Part shown: positions 1-9,749 of the stretch, piece by piece | How the letters are laid out: every line of letters begins with the position of its first letter | Position numbering within the stretch: position 1 is the first letter of the stretch | DNA from: Anaspis maculata | Taxonomy: Eukaryota; Arthropoda; Insecta; Coleoptera; Scraptiidae | Reading direction: 5' to 3' | DNA: 64,000 nt | NCBI GenBank assembly: GCA_949128115.1 | Contig: OX421966.1 | Span: 992,001 to 1,056,000, forward strand | Made by a program: the position numbers and the translations under genes | Notes under the pieces: model-generated | The model's input: only the letters and a program-made list of their open reading frames with translations | The model's database searches: none | Told to the model about the DNA's origin: nothing

Positions 1-705
1 AGCTACTTGTTCCGAATGCAACATCTGACGAACGAACACAAATATAGGAAAAAAGACACAATTGTTATCCAAAAAAATCAGGTTTGAACCCACGTGACTC
101 CAGGCTCCAACCCACGTGACTTCAGGCTTCAACCCACGTGACTTTCAAAACGATCGGTTACCACTCTTGATGTTGGCAGCTACTTGTTCCGAATGCAACA
201 TCTGACAAACGAACACAAATATAGAAGAAAAGACGCAATTGTTATCCAAAAAAAATCAGGTTTCAACCGACGTGACTTCAGGCTTGAACCCACGTGACTT
301 CAGTCTTCAACCCACGTGACTTCAGGCTTCAACCCACGTGACTTTGAAAACGATCGGTCACCACATTTGAAGTTGGCAGCTTCTCTTTCCAAACGCAACA
401 TCTGACGAACGAACACAAATATAGAAAAAAAGACACAATTGTTATCCAAAAAGTTTAGGTTTGAACCCACGTGACTCCAGGCTCCAACCCACGTGACTCC
501 GGGCTTCAACCCATGTGACTTTTGAATCGATCGGTCACCACTTTTGATGTTGGCAGATACTTGTTCCAAACGCAACAACTGACGAACGAACACAAATATA
601 GAAAAAAAGACACAATTGTTATCCAAAAAGTTCAGGTTTGTACCCACGTGACTCCAGGCCCCAACCCACGTGACTTCAGGCTTCAACCCACGTGACTTTT
701 AAAAC

Positions 706-904
706 GATCGGTTACCACTCTTGATGTTGGCAGCTACTTGTTCCGAATGCAACATCTGACAAACGAACACAAATATAGAAGAAAAGACGCAATTGTTATC
801 CAAAAAAATCAGGTTTTAACCCACGTGACTTCAGGCTTGAACCCACGTGACTTCAGTCTTCAACCCACGTGACTTCAGGCTTCAACCCACGTGACTTTGA
901 AAAC
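706..904. repeat. Representative alpha monomer, 199 bp (core + 4 units)
   Basis: The core is 706-816 and the tail 817-904, four units of 22 bp. The labels alpha, beta and gamma are mine. Alpha monomers carry GATCGGTTACCACTCTTGAT, AATGCAACATCTGACAAACG, AGAAGAAAAGACGC and AAAAAATCAGG. The last tail unit ends in TTTGAAAAC or TTTCAAAAC instead of the usual CAGGCTT and leads straight into the next GATCGG. Alpha is found across the whole window. It is the member whose length (66 codons plus 1 nt) breaks the minus-strand reading frame. Confidence 0.93.
817..904. promoter_or_regulatory. Representative G-box/E-box cluster: four CACGTG sites 22 bp apart
   Basis: CACGTG lies at 822-827, 844-849, 866-871 and 888-893, once per 22-bp unit. 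The full site reads CCACGTGAC on the plus strand and GTCACGTGG on the minus strand. CACGTG with a GTC flank is a known high-affinity class of site for basic helix-loop-helix proteins (USF, MITF/TFE and MYC/MAX in animals; Cbf1 in budding yeast, RTCACRTG) and, as the G-box, for plant bZIP and bHLH factors. Spacing of 22 bp is close to two helical turns, so neighbouring sites face nearly the same side. Occupancy is inference. Similar clusters of two to six sites follow every 111-bp core in the window. Confidence 0.55.
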
Positions 905-1081
905 GATCGGTCACCACATTTGAAGTTGGCAGCTTCTCTTTCCAAACGCAACATCTGACGAACGAACACAAATATAGAAAAAAAGACACAATTGTTATCC
1001 AAAAAGTTCAGGTTTGAACCCACGTGACTCCAGGCTCCAACCCACGTGACTCCGGGCTTCAACCCATGTGACTTTTGAATC
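905..1081. repeat. Representative beta monomer, 177 bp (core + 3 units)
   Basis: The core is 905-1015 and the tail 1016-1081. It differs from alpha by CACATTTGAAGTTGG, GCTTCTCTTTCC, AACGCAACATCTGACGAACG, a seven-A run before GACACAATTG, and AAAAAGTTCAGG. In the left part of the window its third tail cell reads CCATGTGAC, so the CACGTG palindrome is lost, and the cell ends in TTTTGAATC. Beta usually follows alpha, which gives the 376-bp dimer seen repeatedly. Confidence 0.92.
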
Positions 1082-1258
1082 GATCCATCACCACTTTTGA
1101 TGTTGGCAGATACTTGTTCCAAACGCAACAACTGACGAACGAACACAAATATGGAAAAAAAGACACAATTGTTATCCAAAAAGTTCAGGTTTGAACCCAC
1201 GTGACTCCAGGCCCCAACATACGTGACTTCAGGCTTCAACCCACGTGACTTTCAAAAC
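1082..1258. repeat. Representative gamma monomer, 177 bp
   Basis: The core is 1082-1192 and the tail 1193-1258. It is marked by GGCAGATACTTG, CAACAACTGACG instead of CAACATCTGACG, and CAGGCCCCAAC in the tail. This copy also has the sub-variant GATCCATCACC at its start and CATACGTGAC in the tail, shared with copies at 2187, about 3,670 and 7913. Gamma is common from 1 to about 9.8 kb, recurs near 11.5 and 20.4 kb, and was not noticed further right. It is therefore a marker of the left-hand trimer. Confidence 0.9.
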
Positions 1259-2363
1259 GATCGGTTACCACTCTTGATGTTGGCAGCTACTTGTTCCAAA
1301 TGCAACATCTGACAAACGAACACAAATATAGAAGAAAAGACGCAATTGTTATCCAAAAAAATCAGGTTTCAACCCACGTGACTTCAGGCTTGAACCCACG
1401 TGACTTCAGTCTTCAACCCACGTGACTTCAGGCTTCAACCCACGTGACTTTGAAAACTATCGGTCACCACATTTGAAGTTGGCAGCTTCTCTTTCCAAAC
1501 GCAACATCTGACGAACGAACACAAATATAGAAAAAAAGACACAATTGTTATCCAAAAAGTTCAGGTTTGAACCCACGTGACTCCAGGCTCCAACCCACGT
1601 GCTCCGGGCTTCAACCCATGTGACTTTTGAATCGATCGGTCACCACTTTTGATGTTGGCAGATACTTGTTCCAAACGCAACAACTGACGAACGAACACAA
1701 ATATAGAAAAAAAGACACAATTGTTATCCAAAAAGTTCAGGTTTGTACCCACGTGACTCCAGGCCCCAACCCACGTGACTTCAGGCTTCAACCCACGTGA
1801 CTTTTAAAACGATCGGTTACCACTCTTGATGTTGGCAGCTACTTGTTCCGAATGCAACATCTGACAAACGAGCACAAATATAGAAGAAAAGACGCAATTG
1901 TTATCCAAAAAAATCAGGTTTCAACCCACGTGACTTCAGGCTTGAACCCACGTGACTTCAGTCTTCAACCCACGTGACTTCAGGCTTCAACCCACGTGAC
2001 TTTGAAAACGATCGGTCACCACATTTGAAGTTGGCAGCTTCTCTTTCCAAACGCAACATCTGACGAACGAACACAAATATAGAAAAAAAGACACAATTGT
2101 AAACCAAAAAGTTCAGGTTTGAACCCACGTGACTCCAGGCTCCAACTCACGTGACTCCGGGCTTCAACCCATGTGACTTTTGAATCGATCCATCACCACT
2201 TTTGATGTTGGCAGATACTTGTTCCAAACGCAACAACTGACGAACGAACACAAATATGGAAAAAAAGACACAATTGTTATCCAAAAAGTTCAGGTTTGAA
2301 CCCACGTGACTCCAGGCCCCAACATACGTGACTTCAGGCTTCAACCCACGTGACTTTCAAAAC

Positions 2364-2739
2364 GATCGGTTACCACTCTTGATGTTGGCAGCTACTTGTT
2401 CCAAATGCAACATCTGACAAACGAACACAAATATAGAAGAAAAGACGCAATTGTTATCCAAAAAAATCAGGTTTCAACCCACGTGACTTCAGGCTTGAAC
2501 CCACGTGACTTCAGTCTTCAACCCACGTGACTTCAGGCTTCAACCCACGTGACTTTGAAAACGATCGGTTACCACTCTTGATGTTGGCAGCTACTTGTTC
2601 CGAATGCAACATCTGACGAACGAACACAAATATAGGAAAAAAGACACAATTGTTATCCAAAAAGTTCAGGTTTGAACCCACGTGACTCCAGGCTCCAACC
2701 CACGTGACTTCAGGCTTCAACCCACGTGACTTTCAAAAC
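2364..2739. repeat. Alpha plus beta-like dimer, 376 bp, interrupting the trimers
   Basis: Monomers start at 2364 (199 bp) and 2563 (177 bp). The second has an alpha-like head (GGTTACCACTCTTG, CCGAATGCAAC) and a beta-like back half (GACACAATTG, AAAAAGTTCAGG). No gamma is present, so this is a trimer that lost one monomer or a hybrid made by exchange between alpha and beta. Confidence 0.8.
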
Positions 2740-4398
2740 GATCGGTTACCACTCTTGATGTTGGCAGCTACTTGTTCCAAATGCAACATCTGACAAACGA
2801 ACACAAATATAGAAGAAAAGACGCAATTGTTATCCAAAAAAAATCAGGTTTCAACCGACGTGACTTCAGGCTTGAACCCACGTGACTTCAGTCTTCAACC
2901 CACGTGACTTCAGGCTTCAACCCACGTGACTTTGAAAACGATCGGTCACCACATTTGAAGTTGGCAGCTTCTCTTTCCAAACGCAACATCTGACGAACGA
3001 ACACAAATATAGAAAAAAAGACACAATTGTTATCCAAAAAGTTCAGGTTTGAACCCACGTGACTCCAGGCTCCAACCCACGTGACTCCGGGTTCAACCCA
3101 TGTGACTTTTGAATCGATCGGTCACCACTTTTGATGTTGGCAGATACTTGTTCCAAACGCAACAACTGACGAACGAACACAAATATAGAAAAAAAGACAC
3201 AATTGTTATCCAAAAAAATCAGGTTTGTACCCACGTGACTCCAGGCCCCAGCCCACGTGACTTCAGGCTTCAACCCACGTGACTTTCAAAACGATCGGTT
3301 ACCACTCTTGATGTTGGCAGCTACTTGTTCCGAATGCAACATCTGACAAACGAACACAAATATAGAAGAAAAGACGCAATTGTTATCCAAAAAAATCAGG
3401 TTTCAACCCACGTGACTTCAGGCTTGAACCCACGTGACTTCAGTCTTCAACCCACGTGACTTCAGGCTTCAACCCACGTGACTTTGAAAATGATCGGTCA
3501 CCACATTTGAAGTTGGCAGCTTCTCTTTCCAAACGCAACATCTGACGAACGAACACAAATATAGAAAAAAAGACACAATTGTTATCCAAAAAGTTCAGGT
3601 TTGAACCCACGTGACTCCAGGCTCCAACCCACGTGACTCCGGGCTTCAACCCATGTGACTTTTGAATCGATCCATCACCACTTTTGATGTTGGCAGATAC
3701 TTGTTCCAAACGCAACAACTGACGAACGAACACAAATATAGAAAAAAAGACACAATTGTTATCCAAAAAATTCAGGTTTGAACCCACGTGACTCCAGGCC
3801 CCAACATACGTGACTTCAGGCTTCAACCCACGTGACTTTCAAAACGATCGGTTACCACTCTTGATGTTGGCAGCTACTTGTTCCAAATGCAACATCTGAC
3901 AAACGAACACAAATATAGAAGAAAAGACGCAAATGTTATCCAAAAAAATCAGGTTTCAACCCACGTGACTTCAGGCTTGAACCCACGTGACTTCAGTCTT
4001 CAACCCACGTGACTTCAGGCTTCAACCCACGTGACTTTGAAAACGATCGGTCACCACATTTGAAGTTGGCAGCTTCTCTTTCCAAACGCAACATCTGACG
4101 AACGAACACAAATATAGAAAAAAAGACACAATTGTTATCCAAAAAGTTCAGGTTTGAACCCACGTGACTCCAGGCTCCAACCCACGTGACTCCGGGCTTC
4201 AACCCATGTGACTTTTGAATCGATCGGTCACCACTTTTGATGTTGGCAGATACTTGTTCCAAACGCAACAACTGACGAACGAACACAAATATGGAAAAAA
4301 AGACACAATTGTTATCCAAAAAGTTCAGGTTTGAACCCACGTGACTCCAGGCCCCAACATACGTGACTTCAGGCTTCAACCCACGTGACTTTCAAAAC
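2740..4398. repeat. Three tandem 553-bp trimers
   Basis: Starts at 2740, 3293 and 3846 give three units of 553 bp. The first contains compensating indels: an extra A before ATCAGG and a one-base loss in GGGTTCAAC. The gamma of the second carries GATCCATC; that of the third carries the standard GATCGGTC. Confidence 0.87.
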
Positions 4399-4774
4399 GA
4401 TCGGTTACCACTCTTGATGTTGGCAGCTACTTGTTCCAAATGCAACATCTGACAAACGAACACAAATATAGAAGAAAAGACGCAATTGTTATCCAAAAAA
4501 ATCAGGTTTCAACCCACGTGACTCCAGGCTTAAACCCACGTGACTTCAGTCTTCAACCCACGTGACTTCAGGCTTCAACCCACGTGACCTTGAAAACGAT
4601 CGGTCACCACATTTCAAGTTGGCAGCTTCTCTTTCCAAACGCAACATCTGACGAACGAACACAAATATAGAAAAAAAGACACAATTGTTATCCAAAAAGT
4701 TCAGGTTTGAACCCACGTGACAACAGGCTCCAACCCACGTGACTTCAGGCTCCACCCCACGTGACTTTCAAAAC
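4399..4774. repeat. Alpha-beta dimer, 376 bp
   Basis: Starts at 4399 (199 bp) and 4598 (177 bp). The beta has CACATTTCAAGTTGG and GTGACAACAGGC in its first tail unit. These variants recur near 8,860-8,970, 9,410-9,520 and 20,190-20,290, so these betas share a recent common source. Confidence 0.82.
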
Positions 4775-7700
4775 GATCGGTTACCACTCTTGATGTTGGC
4801 AGCTACTTGTTCCAAATGCAACATCTGACAAACGAACACAAATATAGAAGAAAAGACGCAATTGTTATCCAAAAAAATCAGGTTTCAACCCACGTGACTT
4901 CAGGCTTGAACCCACGTGACTTCAGTCTTCAACCCACGTGACTTCAGGCTTCAACCCACGTGACTTTCAAAACGATCGGTTACCACTTTTGATGATGGCA
5001 GCTACTTGTTCCAAACGCAACATCTGACGAACGAACACAAATATAGAAAAAAGACACAATTGTTGACCAAAAAGTTCAGGTTTGAACTCACGTGACTCCA
5101 GGCTCCAACCCACGTGACTTCAGGCTTGAACCCACGTGACTCCAGGCTCCAACCCACGTGACTTGAGGCTCCAACCCACGTGACTTTTAAAACGATCGGT
5201 CACCACTTTTGATGTTGGCAGATACTTGTTCCAAACGCAACATCTGACGAACGAACACAAATGTAGAAAAAAAGACACAATTGTTATCCAAAAAGTTCAG
5301 GTTCAAACCCACGTGACTCCAGGCTCCAACCCACGTGACTCCAGGCTTCAACCCACGTGACTTTTAAAAAGATCGGTTACCACTTTTGATGTTGGCGGCT
5401 ACTTGTTCCAATCGCAACATCTGACGAACGAACACAAATATAGAAAGAAAGACGCAATTGTTATCCAAAAAAATCAGGTTTCAACCCACGTGACTTCAGG
5501 CTTTAACCCACGTGACTTTCAAAACGATCGGATTACACTCTTGATGTTGGCAGCTACTTGTTCCAAACGTAACATCTGACGAACGAACACAAATATAGAA
5601 GAAAAGACGCAATTGTTATCAAAAAAAATCAGGTTTCAACCCACGTGACTTCAGGCTTGAACCCACGTGACTCCAGGCTTAAACCCACGTGACTTGAGGC
5701 TCCAACCCACGTGACTTTTAAAACGATCGGTCACCACTTTTGATGTTGGCAGATACTTGTTCCAAACGCAACATCTGACGAACGAACACAAATGTAGAAA
5801 AAAAGACACAATTGTTATCCAAAAAGTTCAGGTTCAAACCCACGTGACTCCAGGCTTCAACCCACGTGCTTCAGGCTTCAACCCACGTGACTTTTAAAAA
5901 GATCGGTTACCACTTTTGATGTTGGCGGCTACTTGTTCCAATCGCAACATCTGACGAACGAACACAAATATAGAAGAAAAGACGCAATTGTTATCCAAAA
6001 AAATCAGGTTTCAACCCACGTGACTTCAGGCTTTAACCCACGTGACTTTCAAAACGATCGGATACCACTCTTGATGTTGGCAGCTACTTGTTCCAAATGC
6101 AACATCTGACGAACGAGCACAAATATAGGAAAAAAGACACGATTGTCATCCAAAAAGTTCAGGTTTGAACCCACGTGACTTCAGGCTCCAACCCACGTGA
6201 CTTCAGGCTTCAACCCACGTGACTTTTAAAACGATCGGATACCACTCTTGATGTTGGCAGCTACTTGTTCCAAATGCAACATCTGACGAACGAACACAAA
6301 TATAGAAAAAAAGACACAATTGTTATCCAAAAAGTTCAGGTTTGAACCCACGTGACTTCAGGCTCCAACCCACGTGACTTAAAGCTTCAACCCACGTGAC
6401 TTTGAAAACGATCGGTCACCACATTTGAAGTTGGCAGTTACTTGTTCCAAATGCAACATCTGACGAACGAACACAAATATAGAAGAAAAGACGCAATTGT
6501 TATTCAAAAAAATCAGGTTTCAACCCACGTGACTTCAGGCTTGAACCCACGTGACTTCAGTCTTCAACCCACGTGACTTCAGGCTTCAACCCACGTGACT
6601 TTGAAAACGATCGGTCACCACATTTGAAGTTGGCAACTTCTCTTTCCAAACGCAACATCTGACGAACGAACACAAATATAGAAAAAAAGACACAATTGTT
6701 ATCCAAAAAGTTCAGGTTTGAACCCACGTGACTCCAGGCTCCAACCCACGTGACTTCAGGCTTCAACCCACGTGACTTTCAAAACGATCGGTTACCACTC
6801 TTGATGTTGGCAGCTACTTGTTCCAAACGCAACATCTGACGAACGAACACAAATATAGAAGAAAAGACGCAATTGTTATCAAAAAAAATCAGGTTTCAAC
6901 CCACGTGACTTCAGGCTTGAACCCACGTGACTCCAGGCTTAAACCCACGTGACTTCAGGCTTCAACCCACGTGACTTTCAAAACGATCGGTCTCCACTCT
7001 TGATGTTGGCAGCTACTTGTTCCGAATGCAACATCTGACGAACGAACACAAATATAGGAAAAAAGACACAATTGTTATCCAAAAAGTTCAGGTATGAACC
7101 CACGTGACTCCAGGCTCCAACCCACGTGACTTCAGGCTTCAACCCACGTGACTTTCAAAACGATCGGTTACCACTCTTGATGTTGGCAGCTACTTGTTCC
7201 AAATGCAACATCTGACAAACGAACACAAATATAGAAGAAAAGACGCAATTGTTATCCAAAAAAATCAGGTTTCAACCGACGTGACTTCAGGCTTGAACCC
7301 ACGTGACTCCAGTCTTCAACCCACGTGACTTCAGGCTTCAACCCACGTGACTTTGAAAACGATCGGTCACCACATTTGAAGTTGGCAGCTTCTCTTTCCA
7401 GACGCAACATCTGACGAACGAACACAAATATAGAAAAAAAGACACAATTGTTATCCAAAAAGTTCAGGTTTGTACCCACGTGACTCCAGGCTCCAACCCA
7501 CGTGACTCCGGGCTTCAACCCATGTGACTTTTGAATCGATCGGTCACTACTTTTGATGTTGGCAGCTACTTGTTCCAAACGCAACATCTGACGAACGAAC
7601 ACAAATATAGAAAAAAGACACAATTGTTGACCAAAAAGTTCAGGTTTGAACTCACGTGACTCCAGGCTCCAACCCACGTGACTTCAGGCTTCAACCCACG

Positions 7701-8089
7701 TGACTTCAGGCTTCAACCCACGTGACTTTGAAAACGATCGGTCACCACATTTGAAGTTGGCAGCTTCTCTTTCCAAACGCAACATCTGACGAACGAACAC
7801 AAATATAGAAAAAAAGACACAATTGTTATCCAAAAAGTTCAGGTTTGAACCCACGTGACTCCAGGCTCCAACCCACGTGACTCCGGGCTTCAACCCATGT
7901 GACTTTTGAATCGATCCATCACCACTTTTGATGTTGGCAGATACTTGTTCCAAACGCAACAACTGACGAACGAACACAAATATGGAAAAAAAGACACAAT
8001 TGTTATCCAAAAAGTTCAGGTTTGAACCCACGTGACTCCAGGCCCCAACATACGTGACTTCAGGCTTCAACCCACGTGACTTTCAAAAC
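4775..8089. repeat. Disordered zone with variable tail number
   Basis: Monomer starts at 4775, 4974, 5194, 5371, 5526, 5725, 5901, 6056, 6233, 6410, 6609, 6786, 6985, 7162, 7361, 7538, 7736 and 7913 give lengths 199, 220, 177, 155, 199, 176, 155, 177, 177, 199, 177, 199, 177, 199, 177, 198, 177 and 177. There is no fixed higher-order period until the beta-gamma pair at its end. A sub-pattern with AATGTAGAAAAAAAG, GATCGGTTACCACTTTTGAT and TTGGCGGCTACTTG recurs at about 5.2-5.5 and 5.7-6.05 kb, offset by roughly 530 bp. Rare heads include GATCGGATTACAC (5526) and GATCGGATACCAC (6056, 6233). Confidence 0.85.
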
Positions 8090-9749
8090 GATCGGTTACC
8101 ACTCTTGATGTTGGCAGCTACTTGTTCCAAATGCAACATCTGACAAACGAACACAAATATAGAAGAAAAGACGCAATTGTTATCCAAAAAAATCAGGTTT
8201 CAACCCACGTGACTTCAGGCTTGAACCCACGTGACTTCAGTCTTCAACCCACGTGACTTCAGGCTTCAACCCACGTGACTTTGAAAACGATCGGTCACCA
8301 CATTTGAAGTTGGCAGCTTCTCTTTCCAAACGCAACATCTGACGAACGAACACAAATATAGAAAAAAAGACACAATTGTTATCCAAAAAGTTCTGGTTTG
8401 AACCCACGTGACTCCAGGCTCCAACCCACGAGACCCCGGGCTTCAACCCATGTGACTTTTGAGTCGATCGGTCACCACTTTTGATGTTGGCAGATACTTG
8501 TTCCAAACGCAACAACTGACGAACGAACACAAATATAGAAAAAAAGACACAATTGTTATCCAAAAAGTTCAGGTTTGTACCCACGTGACTCCAGGCCCCA
8601 ACCCACGTGACTTCAGGCTTCAACCCACGTGACTTTCAAAACGATCGGTTACCACTCTTGATGTTGGCAGCTACTTGTTCCGAATGCAACATCTGACAAA
8701 CGAACACAAATATAGAAGAAAAGACGCAATTGTTATCCAAAAAAATCAGGTTTCAACCCACGTGACTTCAGGCTTGAACCCACGTGACTTCAGTCTTCAA
8801 CCCACGTGACTTCAGGCTTCAACCCACGTGACTTTGAAAACGATCGGTCACCACATTTCAAGTTGGCAGCTTCTCTTTCCAAACGCAACATCTGACGAAC
8901 GAACACAAATATAGAAAAAAAGACACAATTGTTATCCAAAAAGTTCAGGTTTGAACCCACGTGACAACAGGCTCCAACCCACGTGACTCCGGGCTTCAAC
9001 CCATGTGACTTTTGAATCGATCGGTCACCACTTTTGATGTTGGCAGATACTTGTTCCAAACGCAACAACTGACGAACGAACACAAATATAGAAAAAAAGA
9101 CACAATTGTTATCCAAAAAGTTCAGGTTTGTACCCACGTGACTCCAGGCCCCAACCCACGTGACTTCAGGCTTCAACCCACGTGACTTTCAAAACGATCG
9201 GTTACCACTCTTGATGTTGGCAGCTACTTGTTCCAAATGCAACATCTGACGAACGAACACAAATATAGAAGAAAAGACGCAATTGTTATCCAAAAAAAAT
9301 CAGGATTCAACCCACGTGACTTCAGGCTTGAACCCACGTGACTTCAGTCTTCAACCCACGTGACTTCAGGCTTCAACCCACGTGACTTTGAAAACGATCG
9401 GTCACCACATTTCAAGTTGGCAGCTTCTCTTTCCAAACGCAACATCTGACGAACGAACACAAATATAGAAAAAAAGACACAATTGTTATCCAAAAAGTTC
9501 AGGTTTGAACCCACGTGACAACAGGCTCCAACCCACGTGACTCCGGGCTTCAACCCATGTGACTTTTGAATCGATCGGTCACCACTTTTGATGTTGGCAG
9601 ATACTTGTTCCAAACGCAACAACTGACGAACGAACACAAATATAGAAAAAAAGACACAATTGTTATCCAAAAAGTTCAGGTTTGAACCCACGTGACTCCA
9701 GGCTCCAACCCACGTGACTCTGGGCTTCAACTTATGTGACTTTTAAATC
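8090..9749. repeat. Three tandem 553-bp trimers, last left-hand block
   Basis: Starts at 8090, 8643 and 9196 give units of 553, 553 and 554 bp. The extra base in the last is one more A before ATCAGG. After 9749 a further gamma-like monomer (GATCGGTCACCAATTTTG) follows without an alpha. The second and third trimers share beta variants CACATTTCAAGTTGG and GTGACAACAGGC. Confidence 0.87.

Larger units (their letters stand above)
152..2363. repeat. Four tandem 553-bp trimers (alpha-beta-gamma)
   Basis: Monomer starts fall at 152, 352, 529, 706, 905, 1082, 1259, 1458, 1634, 1811, 2010, 2187 and 2364. This gives four trimers of 554, 553, 552 and 553 bp, each about 199+177+177. One-base departures come from an extra A before ATCAGG (first trimer) and a CACGTGCTCC deletion (third trimer). 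The gamma starting GATCCATC appears in the second and fourth trimers, so trimers 1+2 and 3+4 look like copies of a two-trimer unit. Confidence 0.88.

Noticed and set aside
791..801. AATTGTTATCC, identical to 11 bp of one half of the E. coli lac operator
   Set aside because: Only one half-site is present, with no matching second half, and it is a fixed part of an AT-rich satellite core. Treated as chance.
817..904. CRISPR array
   Set aside because: The 22-bp units are directly adjacent without unique spacers, the 111-bp cores between clusters are themselves repeated, and no cas genes are present.
817..904. Budding yeast centromere CDEI element (RTCACRTG)
   Set aside because: GTCACGTG matches CDEI exactly, but it is a general CACGTG site. 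I saw no CDEIII, and the array structure does not resemble a point centromere.
905..1015. CENP-B box on the minus strand of the core
   Set aside because: TTCG and a correctly spaced A are present in the GTTCGTCAGATG region, but the essential CGGG is replaced by TTGC. Too weak to call.
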